A stretch of 64,000 bases of DNA. Source: Pirellulales bacterium. GTDB lineage: Bacteria > Planctomycetota > Planctomycetia > Pirellulales > JANQPP01. Of the stretch, positions 46,638-57,074 are shown piece after piece. The notes beneath the pieces are model-generated. The model saw only the letters and a list, made by a program, of their open reading frames with translations. It did no database searches and was not told the DNA's origin. Positions within the stretch are counted from its first letter, which is position 1. Each line of letters begins with the position of its first letter. Location of the stretch: NCBI GenBank assembly GCA_028289405.1, contig JANQPP010000081.1:18006-82005 (forward strand), given 5' to 3'. A program made the position numbers and the translations under genes.

Positions 46638-47561
46638 ATGCAGCTCAAGTCGCTGAAAGTCTTCTGCGACGTCGTCGGGCGGAGGAGTTTTTCTCGGGCA
46701 GCGGATGAAAATGGGATCACCCAGTCCGGCGCCAGCCAAATGGTGCATGGGTTGGAGGAGGAATTGGGCGTCAAGCTGATCGATCGCTCCAAACGCCCCT
46801 TTGTCCTCACGCCCGAGGGAGAACTTTACTACGATGGTTGTCGCAAGCTGATACACCGTTTGATCGCCTTGGAAGAAGAAGTCCGCACACTGCACCAGGC
46901 TATTTCGGCGCGGGTCAATGTGGCATCGATTTATTCGGTTGGGCTGAGCTACGTCAACCATTTGGTGGAGCAATTCAAAGCCGAGCATCCCAAAGCGGTG
47001 GTGCAGGTCGAATACGAGCATCCTGACCGCGTTTACGAATTGGTCCAAAACAATGAGGTCGATTTCGGTCTGGTTAGCTTTCCCCGGGCGGTGCGAGGTT
47101 TGAAAGTCATCCCTTGGCTGCGTGAACCGATGATCTGTGTTTGCTCTCCGGATCACGACTTGGCCCGCCGGTCCAAGGTTGAGCCCGAGGAATTGGACGG
47201 GATGGAAATGGTGGGGTTTGACGACAATCTGCGGATCCGTCGCGAGATTGACCAGGCCCTGGCGGCACGGCAAATTCACTTGCATGTGACGATGGATTTC
47301 GACAATCTAGAGACGCTGAAACGCGCCGTGGAGATGAATTCGGGCTTGAGTTTCGTGCCCGAACCGGCGGTGCGGCGGGAAGTGGAACAGGGGTCCCTGG
47401 CGGCGATTCACATAAACGGCCTGCGGCTGGAGCGGCCCATCGGCGTGATTCACGCCAAGGAAGCCGGCTTCAATACCACCACCCAGAACTTCTTGAATTA
47501 TCTGCTAACCGCGTTTTCCGCGAGTGACCCTCCGCGGGAAACCGCTCGCGCCGGCCCTTAA
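46638..47561 (+). CDS. LysR-family transcriptional regulator
   Basis: The 307-residue protein has a winged helix-turn-helix at the N-terminus ([60 protein letters not shown]). A periplasmic-binding-protein-like effector domain runs from about 90 ([60 protein letters not shown]). It ends 116 bases before gltB on the same strand. A role in controlling glutamate synthase is likely from this position, similar to GltC- or GltR-type regulators, but not shown. The effector is unknown. ATG 46638 has a weak TTAGGA some 14 bases upstream. Confidence 0.93.
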   Translation: MQLKSLKVFCDVVGRRSFSRAADENGITQSGASQMVHGLEEELGVKLIDRSKRPFVLTPEGELYYDGCRKLIHRLIALEEEVRTLHQAISARVNVASIYSVGLSYVNHLVEQFKAEHPKAVVQVEYEHPDRVYELVQNNEVDFGLVSFPRAVRGLKVIPWLREPMICVCSPDHDLARRSKVEPEELDGMEMVGFDDNLRIRREIDQALAARQIHLHVTMDFDNLETLKRAVEMNSGLSFVPEPAVRREVEQGSLAAIHINGLRLERPIGVIHAKEAGFNTTTQNFLNYLLTAFSASDPPRETARAGP

Positions 47562-47676
47562 TGGGCTTGCCGATACGCTCTCCCACGGTTCGGAGTGGGG
47601 CCATGTGCTGGGACGACGGTCCCGGCGGACCGGCGAATGTCGGCGGCCTCGCCACTATTTTGGAAAATTGAAAGCC

Positions 47677-50600
47677 ATGTCACGAAACTATTCCCGAATG
47701 CCCGGCGCGGAAGTCTTTGAACCTCTGTTGCGCGGAGCACCGCCCAGCCCCCACGGCCTGTATGATCCTGATCGGGAACACGACAGTTGTGGAGTGGGAT
47801 TCATTGCCCACGTCAAAGGGGAGCGGTCCCATCGCATCGTCAAAGACGCAGCTTGGATGTTGACCCGCATGGAACATCGCGGCGCCTGTGGCTGTGAAGC
47901 GAATACCGGTGACGGTGCCGGCATCCTCACCGCCCTGCCCCACGAATTCCTAGCGGCTGCGGCCGCGGAAGACATGGGCATCAAGCTGCCGGAAGCCGGG
48001 AAATACGGAGCAGGCATCGTCTTTCTGCCCCAAGACGCGACCGAACGGGAGATCTGTAAGCAGCGCGTCGCGGAGATAATTGAAGAACAGGGCCAGACGC
48101 TGCTCGGATGGCGGCAGGTGCCCGTGCGGCCTGACGAAGCGGACGTGGGACCCACGGCGCGGGCCTGCATGCCGGTGATCGAACAGCTTTTCGTGGGGGC
48201 GGATCCCGCGCTCGACCGCGCGGCGTTCGAGCGGCAATTGTTCCTGATTCGCAAACGGGTTAGCCATCGCGTGCGGAATGGTGCGCTGTTGGAAGCCCTG
48301 CGGTTCTACATTTGCTCTCTTTCCAGCCGGATCATTATCTACAAGGGCATGCTTTCGTCCTTCCAGGTCGTGCCGTTTTATCCCGATCTGGCGGATTCGC
48401 AATACACCAGCCACTTGGCGATGGTGCATTCGCGGTTTTCCACGAATACCTTCCCTAGTTGGGATCGCGCGCAGCCCTTCCGGTATATGTCGCACAATGG
48501 CGAAATCAATACGCTTCGCGGCAACATGAACTGGATGTTTGCCCGGCAGGGAGTGATGGAGAGCCCACTGTTTGGCGAAGAGTTGTCCAAATTGTTTCCC
48601 ATCATCGAGCCGCACTCGTCCGATTCCGGCACGTTCGACAACGCCTTGGAACTGCTGATCCTGGCTGGCCGCAGTCTGCCGGAGGCGGTCATGATGATGA
48701 TTCCCGAAGCTTGGCAGAATCATCACAGCATGGCGGAGGACAAGCTCGCCTTCTACGAATACCACTCCTCGCTGATGGAGCCCTGGGACGGCCCCGCCTC
48801 CATCTCCTTCACCGACGGCAAGTACATCGGCGCCGTGCTCGACCGGAACGGCTTGCGCCCGAGCCGCTATTACGTGACCAACGATGACCGCGTGATCATG
48901 GCCAGCGAAGTCGGCGTACTGGATGTCGATCCCGAGACGGTCGTGACGAAAGGCCGCCTCCAGCCAGGCAAGATGTTCCTGGTTGACTTCGAACAAGGCC
49001 GCATCATCGACGATGGTGAATTGAAGCATGACGTGGCCGGACGCCGGCCCTATGCCCAATGGCTGAAAGACCAACGGCTCGATCTGTCGGAGATCCCATC
49101 GGCGGAGACTCCCGCCGCCGCTACCGGGGACGATTTGCTGTCGAAGTTGCAGGCCTTCGGCTACACCGTCGAGACGTTCCAGTTCATGTTGCTGCCGCTG
49201 CTCAAGGCGAAGAAAGATCCCATCGGCTCGATGGGGAACGACGCCGCCCTCGCCTGCCTCAGCGACCAGCCCCGCTTGGTCTACGACTACTTCAAGCAGC
49301 TTTTCGCCCAGGTCACGAACCCGGCCATCGATTCGATCCGGGAAGAAGTGATCATGTCCCTGGAGTGTTACATCGGTCCCGAAGGGAATCTGCTGGATAC
49401 CACGGAGCGGCAATGCCACCGCCTCCGCTGCCCGCATCCAATCTTGACGAATGAAGAGATGGCCGCGCTCAAGGCAATGGACTACCGGGATTGGCGGGCC
49501 CGCGTGATCGATATAACGTACCCCAGCAGTGAAGGCCCCGCCGGCTTGAAATGGGCACTGGATCGGATCTGCCAGGAGAGCACGCAGGCGATCGAGGAAG
49601 GCTATAGCCTGGTCGTACTTTCGGATCGGAAAGTCGGGCCGGAACGCATCCCCGTCAGTTCCCTGCTGGCCGCGGGTGCCGTGCATCAACATTTGGTCCG
49701 CAACGAGCAGCGCACGCGGCTGGGGATCCTGGTCGAATCGGGTGAGGCGCGGGAAGTGCATCATCACTGCCTGCTGATCGGCTTTGGCGCCGACGCCATC
49801 AATCCGTACTTGGCGTTCGATGCCCTGCACGAAGCCAGCCGCGAGGGACTACTGGATGATACCTGGACCGACGAGAAAATCGTTGCCGCGTACCGCAAGG
49901 GCGTGGCCAAAGGCATGCTGAAGGTCCTCGCCAAAATGGGGATCTCCACGTTGCAAAGTTACAAGGGAGCCCAAATCTTCGAGGCGGTCGGCCTGAATAG
50001 CGAAGTGATCGATGCCTGCTTCACGAACACGGCCAGCCGCATCCGTGGCGTCGGTTTCGACGTGCTGGCCGAGGAAGCCCACCGGCGGCACGATCTGGGC
50101 TATCCGGACCGCGCCGACGGTCGCCTGCCGGTGCTGCCGAATCCGGGAGAATTCCACTGGCGGCAAAGTGGTGAAAAACATGCCTGGGATCCCTACTCCA
50201 TCGCCGCGATTCAACAGGCGGCCCGCTCGGGAGATCCAGACGCCTATCAACGCTTCGCGGAACTCGTCAACGAACACAACACGCGGGCTTGCCACCTACG
50301 CGGGCTGCTCCAATTCAAACAGCGGGAGGCGATTCCGCTGGAGGAAGTCGAACCGGCGTCGGAAATCGTCAAACGTTTCTGCACGGGGGCCATGAGCTAT
50401 GGCTCGATCTCGGCGGAAGCCCATCAGACGCTCGCCGTGGCCATGAACCGCCTGGGTGGCAAGAGTAACACGGGCGAGGGGGGGGAAGACTACAAACGTT
50501 TCGAACCGCTTTCCAACGGCGACAGCCGTCGCTCGGCCATCAAGCAGATCGCCTCGGGCCGCTTCGGCGTGACCGCCTGGTATCTCACCAACGCGGACGA

Positions 50601-52323
50601 GTTGCAGATCAAGATCGCGCAAGGCGCGAAGCCGGGCGAAGGGGGTGAGTTGCCCGGGCACAAGGTGGACAAAATCATCGCCGCCACACGGCATTCCACG
50701 CCCGGCGTGGGATTGATTAGCCCTCCGCCGCATCACGATATTTATTCCATCGAGGACCTTGCGCAACTCATCTTCGACCTGAAAAACTCCAATCCCTCCG
50801 CGCGGGTCAGCGTGAAGCTCGTGTCCGAGGTTGGCGTGGGCACGATTGCCGCGGGAGTCGCCAAGGGGCACGCGGACAATATCCTCATCTCGGGGACCGA
50901 GGGAGGGACGGGCGCTTCACCGCTCACGAGCATCAAGTATGCCGGTCTGCCCTGGGAACTGGGGATCGCCGAGACGCATCAGACGCTCGTGATGAACGAC
51001 CTCCGCAGCCGTGTCCGGCTCCAAACCGACGGGCAGCTCAAGACGGGCCGAGACGTCGTCGTAGCCACGTTGCTCGGTGCCGAGGAGTACGGCTTCTCGA
51101 CAGCCCCTCTCATTACCTTGGGCTGCATCATGATGCGGAAGTGCCATCTCAACACATGCCCCGTCGGCATCGCAACCCAAGATACCGAATTACGGAAACG
51201 GTTCACCGGCGTTCCGGAGAGCGTGGTCAATTACTTCTTCATGGTGGCGGAGGAAGCCCGCACGATCATGGCCCAACTCGGCTTCCGCAGCATCAATGAA
51301 ATGGTGGGGCGGGTCGACGCGCTGGAGACACGGGATGCCATCGACCACTGGAAGGCCAAGGGGATTGATCTCTCACTCATCTTGACTCCGGCAGTCAAGC
51401 CGCATCCCGATGTCGAAGTTTATTGCACACGTGACCAGGACCATGGCCTGCAAGACGTGTTGGACCGTCGCCTGATTGAACTTTGCCAGCCCGCCATCAA
51501 CGACGGAAAATCAGTTCGATACGAGCTGACGATTCAGAACATCGATCGGGCCGCTGGCACGATGCTCAGCCACGAAGCCTCCAAACGTTGGGGCGCGGAA
51601 GGCCTGCCCGAAGGGACGATCCACCTGAAATTCCTCGGTTCGGCTGGTCAAAGCCTCGGCGCGTGGCTCGCGCATGGCATTACCTTGGAAGTTGAAGGTG
51701 ACGCCAATGACTATGTGGGCAAAGGGCTCTCCGGCGGGAAAATCGTGATCTATCCGCCGCGTAAATCGACCTTCGTGCCCGAGGAAAACATCCTCATCGG
51801 GAATGTCGCTCTTTACGGGGCAGTCCACGGGGAGGCTTATTTCCGAGGAATGGCCGCTGAACGCTTTTGCGTCCGAAACTCCGGTGCCCACGCGGTAGTC
51901 GAAGGGGTGGGGGACCACGGGTGCGAATACATGACCGGAGGCCGAGCCGTGATCCTGGGGCCGACCGGCCGGAATTTCGCCGCCGGCATGTCTGGCGGTA
52001 TCGCCTACGTGTACGATCCGGAGGACAAATTCCTGCCCAACTGCAATCTGGAGATGGTGGATCTGGAAGATGTCGTCGAGCCTGGGGACATCGCCGAACT
52101 CCATCAGTTGATCCAAAATCATCATCAATTCACCGGCTCCACCGTCGCGGAACGAATCCTCGAGGAGTGGGGACAAGCCCTGCCCCGGTTCCGCAAGGTG
52201 ATGCCCCGGGATTACAAGCGGGCGCTACGGGAAATGGCGGAAGAAGTCATGGCCGCCGCGGCTTCCAAAAATGGCAAAGCCGCTCCGGCCAGCACCGCCG
52301 CCTTGCAGGCACCCAAGAAGTAA
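47677..52323 (+). CDS. gltB: Glutamate synthase large subunit
   Basis: The 1548-residue enzyme makes glutamate from glutamine and 2-oxoglutarate. Cys38 in [11 protein letters not shown] is the nucleophile of the N-terminal class II amidotransferase; the first 37 residues form a propeptide. [20 protein letters not shown] and [10 protein letters not shown] follow. The central and FMN-binding domains show [44 protein letters not shown] and [19 protein letters not shown]. The 3Fe-4S cysteines are in [10 protein letters not shown]. The C-terminal GXGXG beta-helix runs to the end ([22 protein letters not shown]-like repeats). ATG 47677 was preferred. The upstream ribosome-binding site is weak. gltD follows after 52 bases and completes the enzyme. 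Confidence 0.97.
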   Translation: MSRNYSRMPGAEVFEPLLRGAPPSPHGLYDPDREHDSCGVGFIAHVKGERSHRIVKDAAWMLTRMEHRGACGCEANTGDGAGILTALPHEFLAAAAAEDMGIKLPEAGKYGAGIVFLPQDATEREICKQRVAEIIEEQGQTLLGWRQVPVRPDEADVGPTARACMPVIEQLFVGADPALDRAAFERQLFLIRKRVSHRVRNGALLEALRFYICSLSSRIIIYKGMLSSFQVVPFYPDLADSQYTSHLAMVHSRFSTNTFPSWDRAQPFRYMSHNGEINTLRGNMNWMFARQGVMESPLFGEELSKLFPIIEPHSSDSGTFDNALELLILAGRSLPEAVMMMIPEAWQNHHSMAEDKLAFYEYHSSLMEPWDGPASISFTDGKYIGAVLDRNGLRPSRYYVTNDDRVIMASEVGVLDVDPETVVTKGRLQPGKMFLVDFEQGRIIDDGELKHDVAGRRPYAQWLKDQRLDLSEIPSAETPAAATGDDLLSKLQAFGYTVETFQFMLLPLLKAKKDPIGSMGNDAALACLSDQPRLVYDYFKQLFAQVTNPAIDSIREEVIMSLECYIGPEGNLLDTTERQCHRLRCPHPILTNEEMAALKAMDYRDWRARVIDITYPSSEGPAGLKWALDRICQESTQAIEEGYSLVVLSDRKVGPERIPVSSLLAAGAVHQHLVRNEQRTRLGILVESGEAREVHHHCLLIGFGADAINPYLAFDALHEASREGLLDDTWTDEKIVAAYRKGVAKGMLKVLAKMGISTLQSYKGAQIFEAVGLNSEVIDACFTNTASRIRGVGFDVLAEEAHRRHDLGYPDRADGRLPVLPNPGEFHWRQSGEKHAWDPYSIAAIQQAARSGDPDAYQRFAELVNEHNTRACHLRGLLQFKQREAIPLEEVEPASEIVKRFCTGAMSYGSISAEAHQTLAVAMNRLGGKSNTGEGGEDYKRFEPLSNGDSRRSAIKQIASGRFGVTAWYLTNADELQIKIAQGAKPGEGGELPGHKVDKIIAATRHSTPGVGLISPPPHHDIYSIEDLAQLIFDLKNSNPSARVSVKLVSEVGVGTIAAGVAKGHADNILISGTEGGTGASPLTSIKYAGLPWELGIAETHQTLVMNDLRSRVRLQTDGQLKTGRDVVVATLLGAEEYGFSTAPLITLGCIMMRKCHLNTCPVGIATQDTELRKRFTGVPESVVNYFFMVAEEARTIMAQLGFRSINEMVGRVDALETRDAIDHWKAKGIDLSLILTPAVKPHPDVEVYCTRDQDHGLQDVLDRRLIELCQPAINDGKSVRYELTIQNIDRAAGTMLSHEASKRWGAEGLPEGTIHLKFLGSAGQSLGAWLAHGITLEVEGDANDYVGKGLSGGKIVIYPPRKSTFVPEENILIGNVALYGAVHGEAYFRGMAAERFCVRNSGAHAVVEGVGDHGCEYMTGGRAVILGPTGRNFAAGMSGGIAYVYDPEDKFLPNCNLEMVDLEDVVEPGDIAELHQLIQNHHQFTGSTVAERILEEWGQALPRFRKVMPRDYKRALREMAEEVMAAAASKNGKAAPASTAALQAPKK

Positions 52324-52375
52324 ATAGTTCCGTGCCGCCGATTAGTCGGCATTCCAAGAGAAAGCGAGAGTGTTG

Positions 52376-53860
52376 ATGGGGAAGCCCACTGGCTTCAAGG
52401 AGTTCGAGCGGGAGGTCGCGCCGGAGCGCGATCCGTCGTTGAGGATCTTGGATTGGAACGAATTCCACGAGGAACTTCCCGTGGAACAGCTTCAAACCCA
52501 AGGCGCTCGTTGCATGGATTGCGGCGTACCCTTCTGCCACACCGGCGGTTTGATGGCCAACATGGCGGCGGGCTGCCCCCTGCATAACCTCATTCCCGAG
52601 TGGAATGACCTGGTCTATCGCGACATGTGGCGGGAAGCCCTCGACCGTCTGCACAAGACGAACAATTTTCCTGAATTCACGGGCCGTGTCTGCCCGGCTC
52701 CATGCGAGGGTTCGTGTGTATTGGGAATCACGAGCCCGCCCGTCGCGATCAAGAGTATTGAATGCGCGATCATCGATCAGGGGTTTGAACGGGGTTGGGT
52801 GGACGGCCGGCCGCCAAAAACGCGGACGGGAAAAAAGGTCGCCGTGGTCGGCTCCGGACCCGCCGGACTCGCCGCTGCCGCGCAGCTCAATCAGGCCGGC
52901 CATCATGTGACAGTATATGAACGGTCTGATCGCATCGGGGGGCTGCTGATGTACGGCATCCCCAATATGAAACTGGAAAAGTGGATCGTGGAACGCCGCG
53001 TGCAACTGTTACGCGACGAAGGGGTCCAGTTCGTCACGAATACGGAGATTGGCGTGGACATTCCCGCCGCCGACGTACAGCGGGACCACGACGCAATGGT
53101 GCTCTGCGTGGGATCCACCCGTCCACGCGACTTGGCGATTCCGGGTCGGGAACTTCAAGGCGTCCATTTCGCCATGGAGTTCCTGCACGCCAATACCCGC
53201 AGCCTGCTCGATTCCAATCTGGAAGACGGCAACTACATTAACGCCCAGGACAAGGATGTGATCGTCATCGGTGGAGGAGATACCGGCAATGACTGTCTGG
53301 GCACTTCGATGCGGCATGGTTGCCGGAGCCTGGTCAATTTCGAGATCGTGCCTCGTCCGCCGGACGAGCGGGCGCCTCAAAATCCCTGGCCGCAATGGCC
53401 CAGGATCTTCCGCGTGGATTACGGCCATGAGGAGGCAGAGGCCAAGTTCGGCGAGGATCCCCGTGTCTTTAGCATCGAGACGTTGGAGTTTCTGGGCAAC
53501 GACGAGGGCCGCCTGACGGGATTGAAGACGTGTCTGGTCGACTGGTCGAAACCGACCCCCAATGGCCCTCCCTTCAGCCGGGTCCCCAATTCTGAACGGG
53601 TCTTTCCCGCCGATTTGGTATTCTTGGCGCTCGGCTTTCTTGGTCCCGAGCCGGTCCTGGCGGAGCAACTCGGGCTCGCCACCGATGGCCGTTCGAACTT
53701 CCAAGCTGAATACGGCCAGTACGCGACCAACGTGCCCGGCGTCTTTGCGTGCGGTGACTGCCGTAGGGGGCAAAGCCTCATCGTGTGGGCCATCAATGAA
53801 GGGCGCGAAGCCGCCCGCGAGTGCGACCGCCATTTGATGGGAAAGACCCAACTGCCCTGA
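52376..53860 (+). CDS. gltD: Glutamate synthase small subunit
   Basis: The 494-residue subunit feeds electrons from NAD(P)H via FAD and Fe-S clusters to the large subunit. The N-terminus has the two cysteine clusters [11 protein letters not shown] and [15 protein letters not shown] with [13 protein letters not shown] between them. FAD binding is at [20 protein letters not shown] and NAD(P)H binding at [20 protein letters not shown]. The end contains [20 protein letters not shown]. Of GTG 52370, TTG and ATG 52376 in one frame, I chose the ATG, which has purine-rich AAGCGAGAG just upstream. It is immediately followed by repeat copy B. It forms an operon with gltB. Confidence 0.97.
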   Translation: MGKPTGFKEFEREVAPERDPSLRILDWNEFHEELPVEQLQTQGARCMDCGVPFCHTGGLMANMAAGCPLHNLIPEWNDLVYRDMWREALDRLHKTNNFPEFTGRVCPAPCEGSCVLGITSPPVAIKSIECAIIDQGFERGWVDGRPPKTRTGKKVAVVGSGPAGLAAAAQLNQAGHHVTVYERSDRIGGLLMYGIPNMKLEKWIVERRVQLLRDEGVQFVTNTEIGVDIPAADVQRDHDAMVLCVGSTRPRDLAIPGRELQGVHFAMEFLHANTRSLLDSNLEDGNYINAQDKDVIVIGGGDTGNDCLGTSMRHGCRSLVNFEIVPRPPDERAPQNPWPQWPRIFRVDYGHEEAEAKFGEDPRVFSIETLEFLGNDEGRLTGLKTCLVDWSKPTPNGPPFSRVPNSERVFPADLVFLALGFLGPEPVLAEQLGLATDGRSNFQAEYGQYATNVPGVFACGDCRRGQSLIVWAINEGREAARECDRHLMGKTQLP

Positions 53861-53886
53861 TCTGGCCTGAAGCCTCATGGAAGCCC

Positions 53887-54030
53887 GTTGAAAAACGCCT
53901 TCGTGACGTGTTTCAACCTCGCCAGGGTCGCAGCGAAGCTGCTCCCGGCTCACAAAATACCGACTTACGTCGCCATTTTGAGCATCACTTCCTGTGATGT
54001 AACAGCCTGTCGAGAAATCAACAGGCTGTT
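53887..54030 (-). repeat. Five-stem-loop dispersed repeat, copy B
   Basis: This is the inverted second copy of the 19335 element, read on the minus strand. H1 is at 54001-54030 (13 bp, loop TTTC). H2 has CATCAC/GTGATG with loop AGGAA, H3 CAAAAT..CGAC, loop GTAA, GTCG..ATTTTG, H4 GCAGC/GCTGC with loop TTC, and H5 lies at 53887-53917 with loop ACGAA. Compared with copy A, a T-G pair in H1 becomes C-G and a T-A pair becomes T-G, so the helix is kept. The H4-H5 spacer is shorter. It fills the gap between convergent gltD (stop 27 bases away) and the ABC permease gene (stop 13 bases away). Confidence 0.85.
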
Positions 54031-54042
54031 AATTCCGGTGTG

Positions 54043-55554
54043 CTACGCTAGATCGCGATCCTCGAACAGGACGAGCGCCAACAGCATGGCTGCCGTCGAA
54101 TAGAGCAAGCTGTAGACGAGCGCCCAAACCAGATACATGACAGGGATGCTGGCCCCGGCGGCGACCGCCGCTTGGACCGTGAAATGATCTAGCACGGGCA
54201 GGACTGTCGCGATGAGTTGTCCCATGAAGGTCACGATGGGCAGGTTCTCCGTCGCGGAGCTGGCCACCAATAGCGGCACCAGGTGGCCCACCACGTAGAT
54301 CGAGGAACAGATCAGCAGGTTCGCCAGCATGGGCAGCCGTGTGGAAATGGCCACGCTGATCGCGCTCATCACCATCGTTTCCAGGAACGCCAGCACGAGC
54401 GCGGGAATGATGGTCACCATCTCCACGTAGCACGTGGCCCAAGTAACATCCGGTTGGGCGGTTTCCCGCGCATCGTAGACGACCTTGTAGGAAACGCTGG
54501 CGAGAAATACCGTGCCCAAGACGACGAACAGCACGAAAATGGGGCCAATCGTGCCGAAGAATTTTCCGAGAATGAACTGCCGGCGGCCAATCGGCTTGGA
54601 AAGCAGCGTCAGGGCCGTGCGGCCTTCGATTTCCTCGGCAATGGATACGCTCGCGGTCCAAAGGCCCACTAGGATTCCCAAGACCAGAATCGTGGTCAAG
54701 CTGGAATCCTTGAGCATTTTGACGTCTTCGCCGAACGTGTTGTAGGGAATGAAGACGAACCCCACCAAGAGGCAGATGCCCAGCGCCAAGGCCACGTAAA
54801 AAATCGGTTGGCTCATGCCGTCCTTGGCGGTAGTCACCGCGATCGCGGCCACCTTGGGGAATAGGGCGTGAAAGGCCAGATACAGCAAGAACACGCAGAC
54901 GACGGCCAACGCAGCAGCCGGAATCAGCAAGACTTGCGGGTACTCCAAATCATTCGTGACCTCGATCCGCAGGTCGACGGGTGTTGCGCTCAGGTTCGTC
55001 GCGTAAAACTTGGTGACCGATTGAGTGTCAAAGGGATTCGCACCGCCTGTCCGGCCACGATGCCAGGTCGACGGAACTCGGGCCTTCAGTTTGCCCAACC
55101 CGAATTCCTCGTCGATCTCTCCTTCGGCGTTGTTCGGCAGGACAGTGATCGCTTCGTCGCTTTCCAAGGAGATGCTTTTGATTTCCCGCACTTCCAGCTT
55201 CAGCGGGATTTCATGGTTGAGCGTTTCGGGCGGCACTTCCGTGATGTGGACAATTTCACGTTCCATGACAGGCCACCGCATGAGCGATCGGGCCAAATCG
55301 GAAAAAGGAACCACCGCCGTCGAGAAAACTCCGAAGCCGATCATGATCGCGATCAACACGACGACCGGCATCAGCGGCCCTTCGCGAACCTCTTCCACGG
55401 CCTCGACCGCGTATGTCCGGCGTCCCAGCCACGCGAGCACATACAGAATCCCCAAAACCAAAGCACCTAGAGCCACGCCCATCGCCAAGAGCCATAGGGG
55501 GATGAGCCAATACGTGGCGGCCAACAATGGAAATGAAAGGGAAGGAAGCAACAT
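54043..55554 (-). CDS. ABC transporter permease (ABC-2 type)
   Basis: The 503-residue inner-membrane protein has two N-terminal segments (LIPLWLLAMGVALGALVLGI, LMPVVVLIAIMIGFGVFS), a periplasmic domain (about 85-200; TEVPPETLNHEIPLKLEVRE) and a C-terminal block of six or so segments. The block contains IYVVGHLVPLL and the ABC-2 signature EEIEGRTALTLLSKPIGRRQ, the usual coupling motif of such permeases. No ATP-binding subunit is adjacent in the window, so it must pair with one encoded elsewhere. ATG 55554 has no obvious ribosome-binding site. Its stop lies 13 bases from repeat copy B. The substrate is unknown. Confidence 0.85.
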   Translation of the reverse strand: MLLPSLSFPLLAATYWLIPLWLLAMGVALGALVLGILYVLAWLGRRTYAVEAVEEVREGPLMPVVVLIAIMIGFGVFSTAVVPFSDLARSLMRWPVMEREIVHITEVPPETLNHEIPLKLEVREIKSISLESDEAITVLPNNAEGEIDEEFGLGKLKARVPSTWHRGRTGGANPFDTQSVTKFYATNLSATPVDLRIEVTNDLEYPQVLLIPAAALAVVCVFLLYLAFHALFPKVAAIAVTTAKDGMSQPIFYVALALGICLLVGFVFIPYNTFGEDVKMLKDSSLTTILVLGILVGLWTASVSIAEEIEGRTALTLLSKPIGRRQFILGKFFGTIGPIFVLFVVLGTVFLASVSYKVVYDARETAQPDVTWATCYVEMVTIIPALVLAFLETMVMSAISVAISTRLPMLANLLICSSIYVVGHLVPLLVASSATENLPIVTFMGQLIATVLPVLDHFTVQAAVAAGASIPVMYLVWALVYSLLYSTAAMLLALVLFEDRDLA

Positions 55555-55623
55555 GGAAAAGGTCCGTTCAATGGTTCAATGAATGAGAGTAGTCGGCGTA
55601 CTAGGGAACAGCACGCCGGGGGA

Positions 55624-55899
55624 TCAATGCCGGATTTCAAACCGTCCAAACTCACCGGTCGCTGGCGAAGTGCGAGATTCAATTGATTCGATATACCGCT
55701 GCATTCTGGAATTGAGGGCCTCCAAAAAGCGGTCCAATTCCGCGGGTTCGCCTTCCACCACGAGCAGCACCCGGCCATCTAGCAGGTTCTCCACGAAACC
55801 GCCGACCTGAAAGCGGGAGACGATCTCGTAGGTGATCATCCGAAAACCGACTCCCTGCACGCGTCCGCTGAAGTGAATCGTTCTGCGTTCGCTGGGCAT
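55624..55899 (-). CDS. acyP: Acylphosphatase
   Basis: The 91-residue enzyme hydrolyses acyl phosphates. The family signature is complete: HFSGRVQGVGFRMITYEIVS, with the catalytic Arg and the conserved GRVQGVGFR, then VGGFVENLLDGRVLLVVEGE (conserved Asn) and a C-terminal SPATGEFGRFEIRH. ATG 55899 gives the usual length; the frame extends to 55953 without homology. It lies 69 bases upstream of the ABC permease gene on the same strand, with no evident functional link. Confidence 0.94.
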   Translation of the reverse strand: MPSERRTIHFSGRVQGVGFRMITYEIVSRFQVGGFVENLLDGRVLLVVEGEPAELDRFLEALNSRMQRYIESIESRTSPATGEFGRFEIRH

Positions 55900-55973
55900 G
55901 ATAGGCGAGGAGCTAGCGGCGCGGTGGCCAAGAACTTGCCGATAAACTGCCATCCAGTGAAATTCCGCGACTA

Positions 55974-56102
55974 TTACGGAATATACTTGCCCAAATTGCC
56001 AAGGGCTAGCCCTCGTGGAAATTTACAACGACAAGCCAGCAGCTTCGGTTCCTTGAGATGCACGGGCATATCGCGACCAATGTAGATATTTCCTTCAGTC
56101 AT
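55974..56102 (-). CDS. Possible small protein, 42 residues
   Basis: A short frame starts at ATG 56102 with AAGGAA eight bases upstream, a good ribosome-binding site. The sequence begins MTEGNIYIGRDMPVHLKEP and ends with LGNLGKYIP, with a basic cysteine pair (ACRCKFPRG). I do not recognise a family. The frame continues open to 56240 upstream without support. It could be a small gene or a truncated remnant; there is no context to tell. Confidence 0.3.
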   Translation of the reverse strand: MTEGNIYIGRDMPVHLKEPKLLACRCKFPRGLALGNLGKYIP

Positions 56103-56298
56103 CGCAATTTCCTTGCATTCATACTCCGGTGACTCCGAACAGAGCCGCGAATAGCTCGTCGACACGGACGACTTCGTATTGTCGTAAATATGCCGCCGAG
56201 CCCATTGACGATGCCAACCTTGGGGACTAATATTTCTCACATTAGGACTGGTCGGGTACCTGCAATTCTTACTTCCAAATTTTGGTTCAGGGTGCGCG

Positions 56299-56727
56299 AT
56301 GCGCTCTACCCGACATCTAATCTCCAGCTTCGTCCTGGCAATCTTTGCCGCCCAAACGCTGGGCGGGCACGCGTTTCATTTTTGGCAATGCTCGGCGAAT
56401 TTCGGTTCATGTAGCCATAAAGGCCATTGTCAAGATGACGCGATCCATGCGTACCGGCACTCTCACGACGACTCGCAGGCACACTGCCATCGTGAGTTTC
56501 CAGAGGGCGAGCGGCCTAGCGAAGACACCCCGAAAGAAGGTCAGCGGCATGACTCTTCGAAATGCATGGTCTGCCAGGTTCTAGGACAAGCCCAAGATAC
56601 GCCTGTGGCGGCGGATGTCACGGCCTCTCACGCCGTCGCACCGGTTCTCCTTCCGGCTGTTTCCGAATTCCATCCTTCCCATAGCCCTTCTGGCTTCCAA
56701 TCCCGCGCCCCGCCCTGCCCAGCCTGA
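56299..56727 (+). CDS. Exported His/Cys-rich protein, DUF2946-like
   Basis: The 142-residue protein has a signal peptide (LISSFVLAIFAAQTLGGHAF). The mature part is dense in His and Cys: FWQCSANFGSCSHKGHCQDD, HAYRHSHDDSQAHCHREF, HDSSKCMVCQVLGQAQ. The C-terminus carries a SRAPP motif as in DUF2946-type proteins. The composition points to periplasmic binding of a transition metal such as zinc or copper; I saw no proven motif. A 5-base inverted repeat (CTAAT/ATTAG, 56227-56245) lies about 55 bases upstream of the start. Downstream at 56746-56764 is a hairpin (TACGCTT/AAGCGTA). It precedes two PEP-CTERM genes, one of a zinc-associated family. Confidence 0.7.
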   Translation: MRSTRHLISSFVLAIFAAQTLGGHAFHFWQCSANFGSCSHKGHCQDDAIHAYRHSHDDSQAHCHREFPEGERPSEDTPKEGQRHDSSKCMVCQVLGQAQDTPVAADVTASHAVAPVLLPAVSEFHPSHSPSGFQSRAPPCPA

Positions 56728-57074
56728 CGCTCTCTAGCGGATTCGTACGCTTCGTATAAGCGTATGCGCGGTCGCGAACTTCATCTTCGGATTGGTTTGT
56801 TCACACTCTGAAGACTGATTTAGTCCGTTTCACCCGCGTGCTTGAAACCTCGCTGGCGAGCGAATCGCGATTGTTCTTCCTTTAGTGTCACATCGCGTGG
56901 CCAAGAGATGAGGTGCAACCGCCGCGCGTGGTGTTTGGAGCATACGAGGCCCGACCAGTTCCGTTGATCCGGCCCGCGCGTGGCGGCTCTTTTCCAGCTT
57001 GCGGTTTGAGAGGGAAACCTCCGCACTGATGCCGCACAGCTACCGGAACCCGTTCGGATATTAGGAGACACTCC
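56728..57074. other. Intergenic region, 347 bases
   Basis: No gene seen. At 56746-56764 a 7-bp hairpin TACGCTT-CGTAT-AAGCGTA lies 19 bases behind the preceding stop codon. It has no T-run, so it is not a confident terminator. AGGAG before ATG 57075 is the next gene's ribosome-binding site. Confidence 0.45.

Noticed and set aside
47950..49830. 626-codon open frame on the minus strand inside gltB
   Set aside because: Antisense to highly conserved gltB motifs; biased composition and no supported start.
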